A DNA stretch of 64,000 nt from Archivesica marissinica (lineage: Eukaryota; Mollusca; Bivalvia; Venerida; Vesicomyidae), in assembly GCA_014843695.1 (NCBI GenBank), contig CM026393.1, positions 5,104,461-5,168,460 of the forward strand, read 5' to 3'. Below are positions 9,744 to 21,868 of the stretch, piece by piece. The notes beneath the pieces are model-generated. The model was not told where the DNA came from. It saw only the letters and a list, made by a program, of their open reading frames with translations, and made no database searches. The first letter of the stretch is position 1; the number at the start of each line of letters is the position of its first letter. The position numbers and the translations under genes are program-made.

Positions 9744-11798
9744 ATACCCTCTAGAATATCCCAGGCTGCCTCGAGAAACCGGACTATAAGGGATCTTTAG
9801 AACAAGAATATCCCAGGCCGCCTCGAGAAACCGGACTACAGGGGATCTCTAGTACATGTATAACCCAGGCCACCGAGAGAAACCGGACTACAGGGGATCT
9901 CTAGTACATGTATATCCCAGGCCACCGAGAGAAACCGGACTATAAGGGATCTCTAGTACATGCATACCCCAGGCCGCCGAGAGAAACCGGACTACATAGG
10001 GATCTCTAGTAAATGGGTATCCCAGGCCGCCGAGAAAAAACCGGACTACTAGGGATATTTAGTACATGTATATCCCAGGCCGCCTCGAGAAACCGGACTA
10101 TAAGGGATCTCTAGTACATGTATATCCCAGGCCACCGAGAGAAACCGGACTACAGGGGATCTCTAGTACATGTATATCCCAGGCCACCGAGAGAAACCGG
10201 ACTATAAGGGATCTCTAGTACATGCATACCCCAGGCCGCCGAGAGAAACCGGACTACATAGGGATCTCTAGTAAATGGGTATCCCAGGCCGCCGAGAAAA
10301 AACCGGACTACTAGGGATATTTAGAACATGTATATCCCAGGCCGCCGCGAGAAACCGGACTATAAGGGATCTCTAGTACATGTATATCCCAGGCCACCGA
10401 GAGAAACCGGACTACCATACATTTTTAGTATATCACAGGCCGCCGAGAGAAACCGGACTACCATACATTTTTAGTATATCACAGGCCGCCGAGAGAAACC
10501 GGACTACCATGCATTTTTAGTATATCCCAGGCCGCCGTAAGGAACCGGACTACCATGTATCTCTAGTATATCCCAGGCCGCCGAGACGAACCGGACTACC
10601 ATGTATCTCTAGTATATCCCAGGCCGCCGTGAGGAACCGGTCTACCATGTATCTCTAGTATATCCCAGGCCGCCGTAAGGAACCGGACTACCATGTATCT
10701 CTAGTATATGCCAGGCCGCCGTGAGGAACCGGACTACCATGTATCTCTAGTATATGCCAGGCCGCCGTAAGGAACCGGACTACCATGTATCTCTAGTATA
10801 TGCCAGGCCGCCGTAAGGAACCGGACTACCATGTATCTCTAGTATATGCCAGGCCGCCGTGAGGAACCGGACTACCATGTATCTCTAGTATATGCCAGGC
10901 CGCCGTGAGGAACCGGACTACCATGTATCTCTAGTATATGCCAGGCCGCCGTGAGGAACCGGTCTACCATGTATCTCTAGTATATCCCGGGCCGTCGAGA
11001 AGAACCGGACTACCATGTATATCTAGTATATCCGAGGCCGCCGTAAGGAACCGGACTACCATGTATCTCTAGTATATCCCAGGCCGCCTAGAAGAACCGG
11101 ACTACCATGTATCTCTAGTATATCCCGGGCCGTCGAGAAGAACCGGACTACCATGTATCTCTAGTATATCCCAGGCCGCCTAGAGAATCGGACTACCATG
11201 TATCTCTAGTATATCCCAGGCCGCCGTGAGGAACCGGACTACCATGTATCTCTAGTATATCCCAGGCCGTCGAGAAGAACCGGTCTACCATGTATCTCTA
11301 GTATATCCTAGACCGCCGTGAGGAACCGGTCTACCATGTATCTCTAGTATATGCCAGGCCTCGGAGAAGAACCGGACTACTATGTATCTCTAGTATATCC
11401 CAGGCCGTCGAGAAGAACCGGACTACCATGTATCTCTAGTATATCCCAGGCCGCCTAGAGAACCGGACTACCATGTATCTCTAGTATATGCCAGGCCGCG
11501 GAGAAGAACCGGACTACCATGTATCTCTAGTATATCCCAGGCCGTCGAGAAGAACCGGACTACCATGTATCTCTAGTATATCCCAGGCCGTCGAGAAGAA
11601 CCGGACTACCATGTATCTCTAGTATATCCCAGGCCGTCGAGAAGAACCGGACTACCATGTATTTCTAGTATATCCCAGGCCGTCGAGAAGAACCGGACTA
11701 CCCTGTATCTCTAGTATAGCCCGGGCCGCCGTGAGGAACCGGTCTACCATGTATCTCTAGTATATCCTAGACCGCCGTAAGGAACCCCGACTAACAGG
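9744..11798. repeat. 46/52-bp minisatellite
   Basis: About 43 units built around CCCAGGCCGCC, AACCGGACTA and ATCTCTAGTA. Units left of about 10400 are near 52 bp with ATAAGGGATCTCTAGTACAT; units to the right are 46 bp with ACCATGTATCTCTAGTATAT. A block of several left-hand units is repeated (about 9850-10080 resembles 10110-10340), indicating unequal exchange. It is GC-richer than its surroundings. No reading frame is maintained. Confidence 0.96.
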
Positions 11799-12156
11799 GA
11801 TCGTCCGCTGTTCTAGCACGACAGGACATCTGTACACATATTACAAAGTCCAACAGAAGCTACATAATTATATAAACATTACTTACTAACACAATTTAAT
11901 GCCGCCGCAGGCCCATAACCAGGAGGTGGTAGGTTCGAATTTGATCATAACAATTTAGTGGCCAACCTGCAAATATGATATTCTGTATCATGAATTCGAT
12001 GGTATTATTAACCATGTGCATATGTAATTGACAAACATTATTTATTTATTATATCTTACAACCGTACTATTTTTTTATTATATCTTACAACCGTAGCTTA
12101 TCTCATCATAACATTATAACAGCTGATCAGTCTTTGCAATGCACACCACAAAACAT
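11799..12156. other. No gene seen
   Basis: AT-rich non-coding sequence with a short direct repeat TTATTATATCTTACAACCGT at about 12045-12095. Confidence 0.6.
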
Positions 12157-12170
12157 ATATTTAATCAGTC

Positions 12171-12355
12171 GATGGTGTTTTACGTTTATTTATCATCGCT
12201 ACCGGTTACACATATGAGCGACGCCACCTGAAGAGATTAGTCCGTTTATATTGTTGGAGGATAGTGCAATGAGAGTCTCCTCTGGTTCTTTTACGTGCAC
12301 GGTGTAAAGCACCGACACGAGACCTCGGTTTAAAGTCCCATCTGAAAGACTGTTA
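12171..12355 (-). mobile_element. SINE-A, headless, with target-site duplication
   Basis: Reverse-strand tail and central domain without the tRNA-like head. The 14-bp direct repeat ATATTTAATCAGTC at 12157-12170 and 12356-12369 flanks it, so it inserted in this 5'-truncated form. It also lacks the segment encoding the ATCATTGCAC-to-GGAATGG part of the body. Confidence 0.92.
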
Positions 12356-12369
12356 ATATTTAATCAGTC

Positions 12370-12640
12370 ATGTTTGTGTTCTACGTTTATTTATCGTCGC
12401 TACCGGTTGCCCATATGAGCGACGCCTCCTGAAGATATTAGTAATTTTAGTTATTTGGAGGATAGTGGAATGATACAGACAGAGACCCATTCCAGAGTCT
12501 CCTCCGGTTCTTTTACGTGCACGATGTACAGCAACGACACGATACCTCGGTTTAACGTCCCATCTGAAAGACTGTTAATTTAATAGGGTCAGACGGGGGA
12601 TTGAACCTGCGATCCAATCCAGCGTGTTACCACTGTTACC
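12370..12640 (-). mobile_element. SINE-A
   Basis: Tail, body, central domain and most of the head. The A box region is damaged (CCAATCCAGCGTGTTACCAC). It lies 15 bp from the headless copy, separated only by that copy's target duplication. Confidence 0.92.
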
Positions 12641-12739
12641 ACTTATTCAGTCAGTGTAAGTGTCGTGTATTTAAATGTATGCATTCGTAGCTGAACACGT
12701 GTTGACATTTGGCACACGTGTAAATCAGCTGTAGACTCA

Positions 12740-12809
12740 TTAAAGCGACAGAATATTAGTGAAAAAAGAAAATTATGATTGTTATGTCAATACGTAGTAA
12801 TACCCTATC
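12740..12809. mobile_element. MITE-P left end fragment
   Basis: TTAA followed by AGCGACAGAATATTAGTGAA, which closely matches the left end at 13336. It is cut off where MITE-M starts. No matching right end was found beyond the MITE-M. Confidence 0.7.
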
Positions 12810-13192
12810 AATGAGAGACATCTGTAATGTTGTATTACCTCCCTTGGCAAATAGCGTCTGATTTATTCCAATATGTGATTAGGTCCTTTTAGTTGGAATC
12901 CTTTGTTTTTACTGTTGTGCCCTAACCAGATGTTGCGGTATGATAAATGTGATTTTATCAAAAAAACGTGTTAATTAAGTGATAACATTGTTTTACACAT
13001 AAGTACCCATTGCATATACTGTATGAGATCTGTTGAGATATAGTAATTTAATCATAATCAGAAGCGATAGAGGGATAACATTGCTAGCATGTTGTGCAAA
13101 AGAAACAACGATAATAACAGAGTGCAACACTTAATAGGACCTATCTATTTTAGGGAGTATTCAGGGGCAGTAACTGACATATGTCTCTCATT
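12810..13192. mobile_element. MITE-M copy 2 (complete)
   Basis: 383 bp between AATGAGAGACATC and ATGTCTCTCATT, collinear with the copy at 4735. It abuts a MITE-P left end, so it probably inserted into that element. Confidence 0.9.
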
Positions 13193-13335
13193 AATACTGT
13201 TTCTTAAATGTAGTGTATTTGTTTATATATGTAAACATATGTAACATATATTGTGATTTCTTGGCCAAATTTCTATCATTGTAAATGGCCAAAGGCAATA
13301 TAGTTGCTGATTATGCCAATACATTTGAAACTTGA

Positions 13336-13932
13336 TTAAAGCGACAGAATATTGGTGAAAAAAGACAACTCCTCGGAATGTAATTTAATTTGCCACATAA
13401 TCTGAATATTTAAACTAATAATCAAATATCTTATGCGACGTGTGTTTATAATACAAAATAATGTAAATTGGATCATAATGCTTGTGCATCATGAATAACA
13501 CGATTTATGGTACATATTTACCATTTTATCTCACAGTTGTACCTACGTATATTTATTTTAGATTAAACTGAATTAAATTATCTCTAAACAACATTGGCAC
13601 GCATTTCACCTATTTGTGTAGACTCAAATAATAAACAAACATCAATTCACGATCGTGACTGACTGTTATATGAACTGTAACTTTCACGTTTGATAGTTCA
13701 TTGACTGCAAACTCGTTGTTTATTGATTTTTGTATTTAACCATATTTTATTGCAAATCAATAGTACATATTTTATGTCATACACGTAAATATACAATACA
13801 TAGTATAAACATACAAATGGTTTGGGCCACAAGTTTATTGATTGAAAGTTAGTGTTCGAATTATTTCGGAAGATTGTATTGATACGTAAGCAATGCAGTG
13901 CTCTTGCTATTTGCGATGTAATGTCGCTTTAA
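13336..13932. mobile_element. MITE-P copy with TTAA ends
   Basis: TTAA plus AGCGACAGAATATTGG at the left; GCGATGTAATGTCGCT plus TTAA at the right. The interior shares blocks with the copies at 18177, 37580 and 46119, for example TTATATGAA...CTTTCACGTTTGATAGTT and TGTTTATTGATT. TTAA on both sides of every copy supports a piggyBac-type target. Confidence 0.85.
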
Positions 13933-14062
13933 TATATTTACAATTTGATGTAATGTCGCTTTAATGTATTTACAATTTGATGTAATGTCGCTTTAATGTA
14001 TTTACAAGTTGATGTAATGTCGCTTTAATATATTTACAATTTGATGTAATGTCACTTTAATA
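13915..14062. repeat. 32-bp array made of the MITE-P right terminus
   Basis: Five copies of a 32-bp unit starting at 13915, 13947, 13979, 14011 and 14043. Each contains GATGTAATGTCGCTTTAA, the right terminal repeat of MITE-P, plus about 14 bp of flanking TATTTACAATTT. The first unit is the element's own end. Confidence 0.93.
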
Positions 14063-15000
14063 TATTTACAATGTATTCAGAACACGACGGTACACGTGGT
14101 ATCCACATGCGCGCACTCATCTAGCACGTGGACATCAAACAACTAGTTCCAATAAAAGTGATAAATACACCAACATATGAGAGACAGTCTCGCATAATGG
14201 CATTGTTATGTTTATTCATATATATTTCATTATTAGTTGATTGGACTGAAGTAAGATTCGTGGCACGCTGACAACAATGTAGCGTACATGTTCGAGCTCT
14301 CTGGTTATACCGTGTCAAATAGTCTATCAACTAAAGACAAATTGTGCGTCTGATATAGCAGACATATGCCACATAAAAGATCGCACGTTCGTGGAAGAAG
14401 ACACTAAATGTACACTGCAACACACAGAGATAACCCCATTGTTCATCGAATTATCATTTGCGTTCCTAACAAATATCAAACATATGTCGCATCTGGGCCT
14501 TGTTAACAATACTAGATATACTAAGTTTATATACCGGCATATACCGGTATACATTGGTATACAGGGTATAGTTTAGTTTATTTCAGTCTCATCAGCATAG
14601 ATACAATACAAACATGTACATATATAAAAACTTAAAAACATAATGTACGCTGCCACCCATCAGCATATATACAATACAAACATGTACATATATATAACAT
14701 ACACACATAATACATGCTGCCACTCAAACATTGAGTTACAGGAGACTAGACATTACACAATCATTTTTTAAATCATCTAAATTCTTATATTATATACATC
14801 TTAAAAAATAGATTCAAAGTATTACAACTCATGAAAGCTCTAATAACAGTAAGCATAGCTAAAAGGACTAATGATTTAATTTATTATATATTTAAGACCA
14901 AAGAACCATTTTGAAGAAATCTCACGTTTAGACTAAAACCATTTATTCAAAACATAATTAGCTCTAAACTGATGTTAGTGAGTACATGATACATGGCCAA
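14063..15000. other. No gene seen; one direct repeat
   Basis: A direct repeat of about 60 bp sits at 14594-14720 (CATCAGCATA, ACAATACAAACATGTACATA, GCTGCCAC), possibly a LINE or SINE 3'-end relic. Short ORFs on both strands at 14121-14576 show no recognisable features. Confidence 0.5.
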
Positions 15001-15007
15001 TGTATGC

Positions 15008-16425
15008 TGGGTGACCAAGTGAGTACCAGGTGTTTAAGTGTTGAGTGGGTGACCAAGTGAGTACCAGGTGTTTAAGTGTTGAGTGGGTGACTGAGTGATT
15101 ACCAGATGTTTAAGTGTTGAGTGGGTGAGCAAGTGATTACCATGTGTTTAAGTGTTGAGTGGGTGACCAAGTAAGTACCAGGTGTTTAAGTGTTGAGTGG
15201 GTGACCAAGTAAGTACCAGGTGTTTAAGTGTTGAGTGGGTGACCAAGTAAGTACCAGGTGTTTAAGTGTTGAGTGGGTGACCAAGTGAGTACAAGGTGTT
15301 TAAGTGTTGAGTGGGTGACCAAGTGAGTACCAGGTGTTTAAGTGTTGAGTGGGTAACCAAGTGAGTACCAGGTGTTTATGTGTTGAGTGGGTGACCAAGT
15401 AAGTACCAGGTGTTTAAGTGTTGAGTGGGTGACCAAGTAAGTACCAGGTGTTTAAGTGTTGAGTGGGTGACCAAGTGAGTACCAGGTGTTTAAGTGTTGA
15501 GTGGGTGACCAAGTGAGTACCAGGTGTTTAAGTGTTGAGTGGGTTACCAAGTAAGTACCAGGTGTTTAAGTGTTGAGTGGGTGACCAAGTGATTACCAGG
15601 TGTTTAAGTGTTGAGTGGGTGACCAAGTGAGTACCAGGTGTTTAAGTGTTGAGTGGGTGACCAAGTGATTACCAGGAGTTTAAGTGTTGAGTGGGTGACC
15701 AAGTGAGTACCAGGTGTTTATGTGTTGAGTGGGTGACAACGTGAGTACCAGGTGTTTAAGTGTTGAGTGGGTGACCAAGTGAGTACCAGGTGTTTAAGTG
15801 TTGAGTGGGTGACAAAGTGAGTACCAGGTGTTTAAGTGTTGAGTGGGTGACCAAGTGAGTACCAGGTGTTTAAGTGTTGAGTGGGTGACCAAGTGAGTAC
15901 CAGGTGTTTAAGTGTTGAGTGGGTGACCAAGTGAGTACCAGGTGTTTAAGTGTTGAGTGGGTGACCAAGTGAGTACCAGGTGTTTAAGTGTTGAGTGGGT
16001 GACCAAGTGAGTACCAGGTGTTTAAGTGTTGAGTGGGTGACCAAGTGAGTACCAGGTGTTTATGTGTTGAGTGGGTGACAACGTGAATACCAGGTGTTTA
16101 AGTGTTGAGTGGGTGACCAAGTGAGTACCAGGTGTTTAAGTGTTGAGTGGGTGACAAAGTGAGTACCAGGTGTTTAAGTGTTGAGTGGGTGACCAAGTGA
16201 GTACCAGGTGTTTAAGTGTTGAGTGGGTGACCAAGTGAGTACCAGGTGTTTAAGTGTTGAGTGGGTGACCAAGTGAGTAACAGGTGTTTAAGTGTTGAGT
16301 GGGTGACAAAGTGAGTACCAGGTGTTTAAGTGTTGAGTGGGTGACCAAGTGAGTACCAGGTGTTTATGTGTTGAGTGTGTGACCAAGTGAGTACCAGGTG
16401 TTTAAGTGTTGAGTGGGTGACCAGG
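15008..16425. repeat. 38-bp minisatellite
   Basis: About 37 copies of a 38-bp unit (GTGAGTACCAGGTGTTTAAG + TGTTGAGTGGGTGACCAA). Variants such as AAGTAAGTACC and GACAACGTG recur at spacings that suggest block duplication. Confidence 0.97.
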
Positions 16426-16459
16426 TAAGCACTACGCAAGTATTGGTGATTTGGTGAAT

Positions 16460-17152
16460 AAATAAGTACACGTTTGTTTGAGCGTGAATGGGCTAACCGA
16501 ATGAGTACACGTCTACCAACAGTAATTGAGTATCTGAGTGTGGAGGTGCTGGGTGGAGGAACGAGTGAATACCGAATGAGTACACGTCTACCAACAGTAA
16601 TTGAGTATCTGAGTGTGGAGGTGCTGGGTGGAGGAACGAGTGAATACCGAATGAGTACCAACATTGGGTGACTGGTCGGGTAATTGAGTACCTTAGTGTG
16701 GAGGTGCTGGGTGGAGGAACGAGTGAATACCGAATGAGTACACGTCTACCAACATTGGGTGACTGACCGAGTGATTGAGTATTTGAGTGTGGAGGTGCTG
16801 GGTGGGTGAACGAGTGAATACCGAATGAGTACCAACATTGGGTGACTGGTCGGGTAATTGAGTACCTTAGTGTGGAGGTGCTGGGTGGAGGAACGAGTGA
16901 ATACCGAATGAGTACATATGTACCAACATTGGGTGACTGGCCGAGTAATTGAGTACCTTAGTGTGGAGGTGCTGGGTGGAGGAACGAGTGAATACCGAAT
17001 GAGTACATATGTACCAACATTGGGTGACTGACCGAGTAATTGAGTATCTGAGTGTGTAGGTGCTGGGTGGGTGAACGAGTGAATACCGAATGAGTACACG
17101 TCTACCAACATGGGTGACTGGCCGAGTAATTGAGTATCTGAGTGTGGATGTG
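16460..17152. repeat. About 80-90-bp minisatellite, related to the 38-bp array
   Basis: Eight or so units containing GTGTGGAGGTGCTGGGTG, GAATACCGAATGAGTACA and ACCAACATTGGGTGACTG. Shared GAGTACC and GGGTGAC words suggest common origin with the preceding array. Long reverse-strand ORFs here follow the repeat period and are not genes. Confidence 0.93.
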
Positions 17153-17786
17153 CCTAAATGCACTGTACTATTATACCATATTTGATCAAGGGTCATTTTT
17201 GACCTACTTCAAATGTTATAATGTTTGTTTGTATTTGATGAAATAGATTATTCTGCCTCTCCATTCTGACAACTGACTTGGTATATCAATCTAAAACACC
17301 GTCGTGACGTCATACTTGTCCTTGCAGTCCATTATTATTAATATTGGACTGGTGTCAAAAAGACCAGAGGAATATAATTATTATATTAAATACTAAGCGT
17401 AAATGTACGAAATTAACAATTTTAATTAGTAGGATCTCGTTTGTGTTTTAAGTAAGATATAAGCCTCAAACGGAGCTGATATGTAAAATGTAAAATATTC
17501 GTACTGTCTTCGACGGTACGCACCTCACACAGTCCAATATTTTACATATTGGATCATTTTCGGCTTATATCATATACATAATACATACTTTAAGTTAGTA
17601 TATCCAAATACTACAATACAAATGCGTAAAACAACACGCGCCAACCAGATAACGAAATGGCCCTTGTTCTACGATCCCAGTGAGTTTTAATACAAATGTA
17701 CCGTTACATCTTACAAAGTGCACGTGCGTATGTTGATGTTGAACTATGTGTATTAAAGTATTAGTAAAGTTCAGCTCCATTTATTG
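17153..17786. other. No gene seen; imperfect foldback at 17456-17575
   Basis: GATATAAGCC plus AATGTAAAATATT on the left pairs imperfectly with AATATTTTACAT plus GGCTTATATC on the right, around a small hairpin GTACTG/CGGTAC. It resembles a decayed MITE. Confidence 0.5.
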
Positions 17787-18008
17787 CTTGGCAACATTAA
17801 ACTGAGACTCATTAATCTCCGCCAAAGCCTTCGTAAGTTTCCGTGAACTACGACCAGGACATACGTTAGGTTTTTACCGCTAATATTTGAATCAAGTCAG
17901 TAAGTAAGTGTACCATAATCTAAAGCTCATATTTTACTTCGGAATTCCGATTATTAACGAAGTAAGTTCACGGAATATGCAAATGTCTCAGTTTAATATT
18001 GCCATATA
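17787..18008. mobile_element. MITE-like element with inverted ends
   Basis: TTGGCAACATTAAACTGAGA at the left is matched by TCTCAGTTTAATATTGCCA at the right. Total length is about 220 bp. No second copy was found in the window. Confidence 0.7.
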
Positions 18009-18176
18009 ATAACAGCTCCACTGAAGAAGAAAATGCAGTCATTTACAATAAGTCATTTTAATTGATATCGTCTCTCTTTGCCATTTGTCTGTCTGTTCAT
18101 CTATCCACTGTTAACTTAAAGAGAACATTATTGTACTCACGGTTTTCAACAGAATTTATGTTAGACTAAAGAATAC

Positions 18177-18695
18177 TTAAAGCGACGTTACATCGCAAAA
18201 AGCCAACAAAATGCGTTTAAATGCATTGCTACATCAAATTCATCCGAATACATTCGAACACAAAAATTGAATCAATAAACAGTGTGTGTGTGGTCTACAA
18301 ACTTTCAAAAGTGAATGTAGGATTTCATATACCGGTTATCCACGCTCATGAAATGACATTTCTTTGTTATTGTAGTCAATACTAAATGCTTGATACTGTC
18401 GCTTAGAGTACATTTAACTAAGATTAGTCTACAAATAAAGGCACAAATATGAGATATAACGGTAAATCTGTACGATAAATATCGTTATTCGGGATACACA
18501 GGTTATATTACAGCTTGGATGTCGACCCTGTTTACATTATTTTGTTATGTCAACACACGCGCATACGACGCATGTTTATTAATTAAAATACTCAGTTTTT
18601 GAGGTAAATAGTTGGGGGGGGGGGGAATGATACCATGTAATAGGAAATTACATTATGTATACATGTGCGTGTTCACTGATGTAATGTCGCTTTAA
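18177..18695. mobile_element. MITE-P copy with TTAA ends
   Basis: TTAA+AGCGACGTTACATCGC at the left, GATGTAATGTCGCT+TTAA at the right. The interior is in the opposite orientation to the copies at 37580 and 46119, and contains a G10 run near 18614. Flanking TTAA is present on both sides. Confidence 0.88.
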
Positions 18696-18754
18696 TATTT
18701 GGTGAAGCCTCATATATTTACGTTGTAACTGTATAATTAAACACTACATATAAA

Positions 18755-19000
18755 GCAGGTTCGATCCCCCGTCTGACCCTAATAAAATTAACAGTCTTTC
18801 AGATGGGGCTTTAAACCGAGGTCTCGTGTCGGTGTCCTATACAGTGCACGAACAAGAACCAGAGCATACGCTGGAATGGATCTATGTATGTAGCATTGCA
18901 CTATCCTCCAACAATCTAGTATGACTAATCTCTTCAGGAGGCGTCGCTCATATGTGCAACCGGTAGCGACGATAAATAAACGTAAAATACACATAAAAAC
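18755..19000 (+). mobile_element. SINE-A, 5'-truncated in the head
   Basis: Starts at the B box (GCAGGTTCGATCCCCCGTCT) and runs to the tail AATAAACGTAAAATACACAT. The A box is missing. Confidence 0.92.
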
Positions 19001-19279
19001 AGTCACTAATTGATCGTAATTGAAAACCAACATAAAACTACTATGCAAAGTAATACGACTCTAGAAGAAATATGTACGCTAATACGAAAATAAGAACTTG
19101 GCTCAGAGAATCTGATTGGATTAGGAATGACATAATTGGTAGGTTCTTATTCCGAGTACATTATGCATCGACGTGAATGAACAAAACTCATGGTACTAAT
19201 GATTTACAAATATACATTTACGGCTGTAAATTAAAGTCCCACAGTTTATATATTTTAGTTTTCAGAATATTAATCAACT

Positions 19280-19312
<33 letters not shown>

Positions 19313-20325
19313 TTTACATGTATTCAATGTCAGGCTACAATACAAGGTAACAACATGGCTTAAATATTATACAAGGCAGTGTACACATGGGGACAGTGGT
19401 GTTTCATAAAGCGAAGTTACATTTGTTAACTAACGATGACATTGGAAATGAAACAATGAGCAAAAATAAATACTTCGTTTATACACTAAAGAATCATTAC
19501 TACTCTAGATTTGGAACATTTCCAACAAGCATAGAGCCGACTGGTCATGACATGAACAGTTTATAGTTGACCGTTAAGAGTATAGCGCACGGGAAACCAG
19601 GTGTTTACCTGAGACAAATAGGAATGTCATTGACTATTATATTAATTGACTAGATATAGTACGATAAATTTGTTGACAATATGTGGATCGTAATGTCCTT
19701 CAATAGGTCTAATATTAAAGTGAAATCATCAGTCTGTGGCGCTAATCAATGAGATATATGTTAATGTGTCACGTGCAAAGCGGATACTGTGATACACATT
19801 GTCATGTAATAAATAGTGGACTACGGATTCGGGAGTTAGTTGTTATATTTATTGCCGTGGATTATAGATACGTCTATGATACGAGCAAAGAGTCAATAAT
19901 AAATTTCATATTTACTTAATACATTCTTAATAATTACATGAACGATATTTGGTGTGCTATTTATAAAAACATGGCATGCATATGTTATTAAAGCATTCTT
20001 CTTCTATATTATCACATATTATCACATATAAATAGTTGCATTAGTGTTACCTAATTAATTATATATAATGACATAGTGAATTGCTGTCGCATATGTGTAT
20101 ATGTACATGCATGCCACATGGGTCTGAGACCTTCTGGATTTAAACAAATACAAACTTTGAAACATATACAATTACGGCTTTAAGCTTTCGGTTAAATCCA
20201 TTTTCATTCTCTATACAGTAGATATGAATGAATAAATATGTTTAAACCAAATACGTCTTTCTCAAAATAATTAAACGGTATAATGGTATGACAGAGCTGG
20301 AATCCAGAAATGGCCAAGCCTGGAG
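19001..20325. other. No gene seen; (CAA)n microsatellite
   Basis: A (CAA)n tract of about 12 units lies at 19276-19312. Inverted words AATAAGAACTTGG and GGTAGGTTCTTATT near 19090-19155 hint at a decayed foldback. A LINE-like 3' tail at 20117-20145 is listed separately. Confidence 0.5.
20117..20145 (+). mobile_element. Possible LINE/SINE 3'-end relic
   Basis: CATGGGTCTGAGACCTTCTG followed by GATTTAAAC. It resembles two sequences near 27.7-27.8 kb of the form CATGGG...ACCT/GCCT...AATAAA, with a short hairpin before an A-rich end. Confidence 0.4.
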
Positions 20326-20459
20326 GTTATAAAACTTTTCTCAGATCTCAAGCTCAAGTGATCTGATTGGTTGAGTCCGAGTGTTACTGTCAGCTGAACC
20401 AATCAGACGATTGAGACTGAGTTTTGAGATTGGAGAAAAGTTTTATAATCTCCAGGCCT
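20326..20459. mobile_element. MITE-F copy 2 (foldback element)
   Basis: Ends GCCTGGAGGTTATAAAAC and GTTTTATAATCTCCAGGC are inverted repeats. Internal sequence is the reverse complement of the copy at 7005, so the two inserted in opposite orientation. Confidence 0.9.
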
Positions 20460-20657
20460 GGTCAACCTATTTACGCAGTTGACATTCTGCAACAATAATT
20501 GGTTCCTATATGATTCTCGGATGTTCCAGCAGGGATGTGGTATAATATACTATTATGCTGAACATGTTTGCATTTAATTATTAACGTATGCACTTTATAA
20601 TTTATATACAGTCACTCAATACACTATCCGAGTGTGTATTATGCAGAGTAAATGTTC

Positions 20658-20947
20658 TGTGTTTTTACGTTTATTTATCGTCGCTACCAGTTGCCCATAT
20701 GAGCGACGCCTCCTGAAGAGATTAGTCATTTTAGATTTTGGATGATAGTGCATGATACAGACAGAGACCAATTCCAGAATCTCCTCTGGTTCTTTTACGT
20801 GCACGGTGTAAAGCACCGACACGAGACCTCGGTTTAACGTCCCATCTGAAAGACTGTTCATTTTATTAGGGTCAGACGGGGGATCGAACCTGCGATCCCT
20901 GGATTACCAGTCCAGCGTGTTACCACTGGACTACAGTTCCGTCTGTA
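20658..20947 (-). mobile_element. SINE-A, full length with target-site duplication
   Basis: All SINE-A parts are present, ending in the head CCGTCTG. The 13-bp direct repeat AGAGTAAATGTTC occurs at 20645-20657 and 20948-20960. Confidence 0.95.
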
Positions 20948-21064
20948 AGAGTAAATGTTCAATCGTCCTATACATATGTATATGTAATAGGTTTTCCTGT
21001 TACTCTTAGCACTGCAGTTAATTTTCTTTTCCTTGTTAAATGGATACCATGTCGAGCCCCCCAT

Positions 21065-21655
21065 AACCATTGGTATGGTGGCATTAGGCAAGACAGTTCA
21101 ATCCACGTTCTATTTTCTCTCTCCAGTTCAATCCACGTTCTATTTTTTTTTCTCCAGTTCAATCCACGTTCTATTTTCTATCTCCAGTTCAATCCACGTT
21201 CTATTTTCTATCTCCAGTTCAATCCACGTTCTATTTTCTCTCTCCAGTTCAATCCACGTTCTATTTTCTCTCTCCAGTTCAATCCACGTTCTATTTTCTC
21301 TCTCCAGTTCAATCCACGTTCTATTTTCTCTCTCCAGTTCAATCCACGTTATATTGTCTCTCTCCAGTTCAATCCACGTTATATTGTCTCTCTCCAGTTC
21401 AATCCACGTTATATTGTCTCTCTCCAGTTCAATCCACGTTATATTGTCTCTCTCCAGTTCAATCCACGTTCTCTTTTCTCTCTCCAGTTCAATCCACGTT
21501 ATATTGTCTCTCTCCAGTTCAATCCAAGTTGTATTTTCTCTCTCCATCATGGCGATGGATTCCGTCCGGAATGAGGTCACTAGAGCCATTTGACTAATGT
21601 TGTAATAATTCGTTTCCAATATATAGAGCTACACAATATTTGTATGGACTAGTTC
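21065..21655 (+). mobile_element. SINE-B copy carrying an internal minisatellite
   Basis: GGTGGCATTAGGCAAGACAG on the left and TCATGGCGATGGATTCCGTC on the right are the SINE-B body either side of an expanded segment. The right part continues to the usual 3' end TTTGTATGGACTA. The head is not recognisable. Confidence 0.85.
21095..21545. repeat. 30-bp minisatellite inside SINE-B
   Basis: Fifteen units (first start 21095, last 21516) of a 30-bp sequence with AGTTCAATCCACGTT and TTTTCTCTCTCC. This is the SINE-B segment that normally reads TTAAATTCCACGTTGCCTCT followed by TCTCTCTCC. Two subtypes (TTCTATTTTC and TTATATTGTC) occur in blocks. ORFs of 186 and 159 codons on the two strands follow the 30-bp period and are not genes. 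Confidence 0.95.
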
Positions 21656-21868
21656 TTCGCTATACCTTCTCACGTAATAAGATTTGTAACCACTCTCCCT
21701 GAACAAAACAATGCCTCCTCATTATGTTCAGCATTGAGTGTGGGTGTTACCTGTAGATGTAGATCATCTCTTGGAGGTATACATATATATACATATACAC
21801 ACATGTATATATATTATATGTAAAGTTTACACCCATGCATTGGTTATATATATATTTTACATCCATGC

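Noticed and set aside
21095..21545. CRISPR-like array of 30-bp units
   Set aside because: Units are contiguous without unique spacers, inside a SINE, in a eukaryotic sequence.
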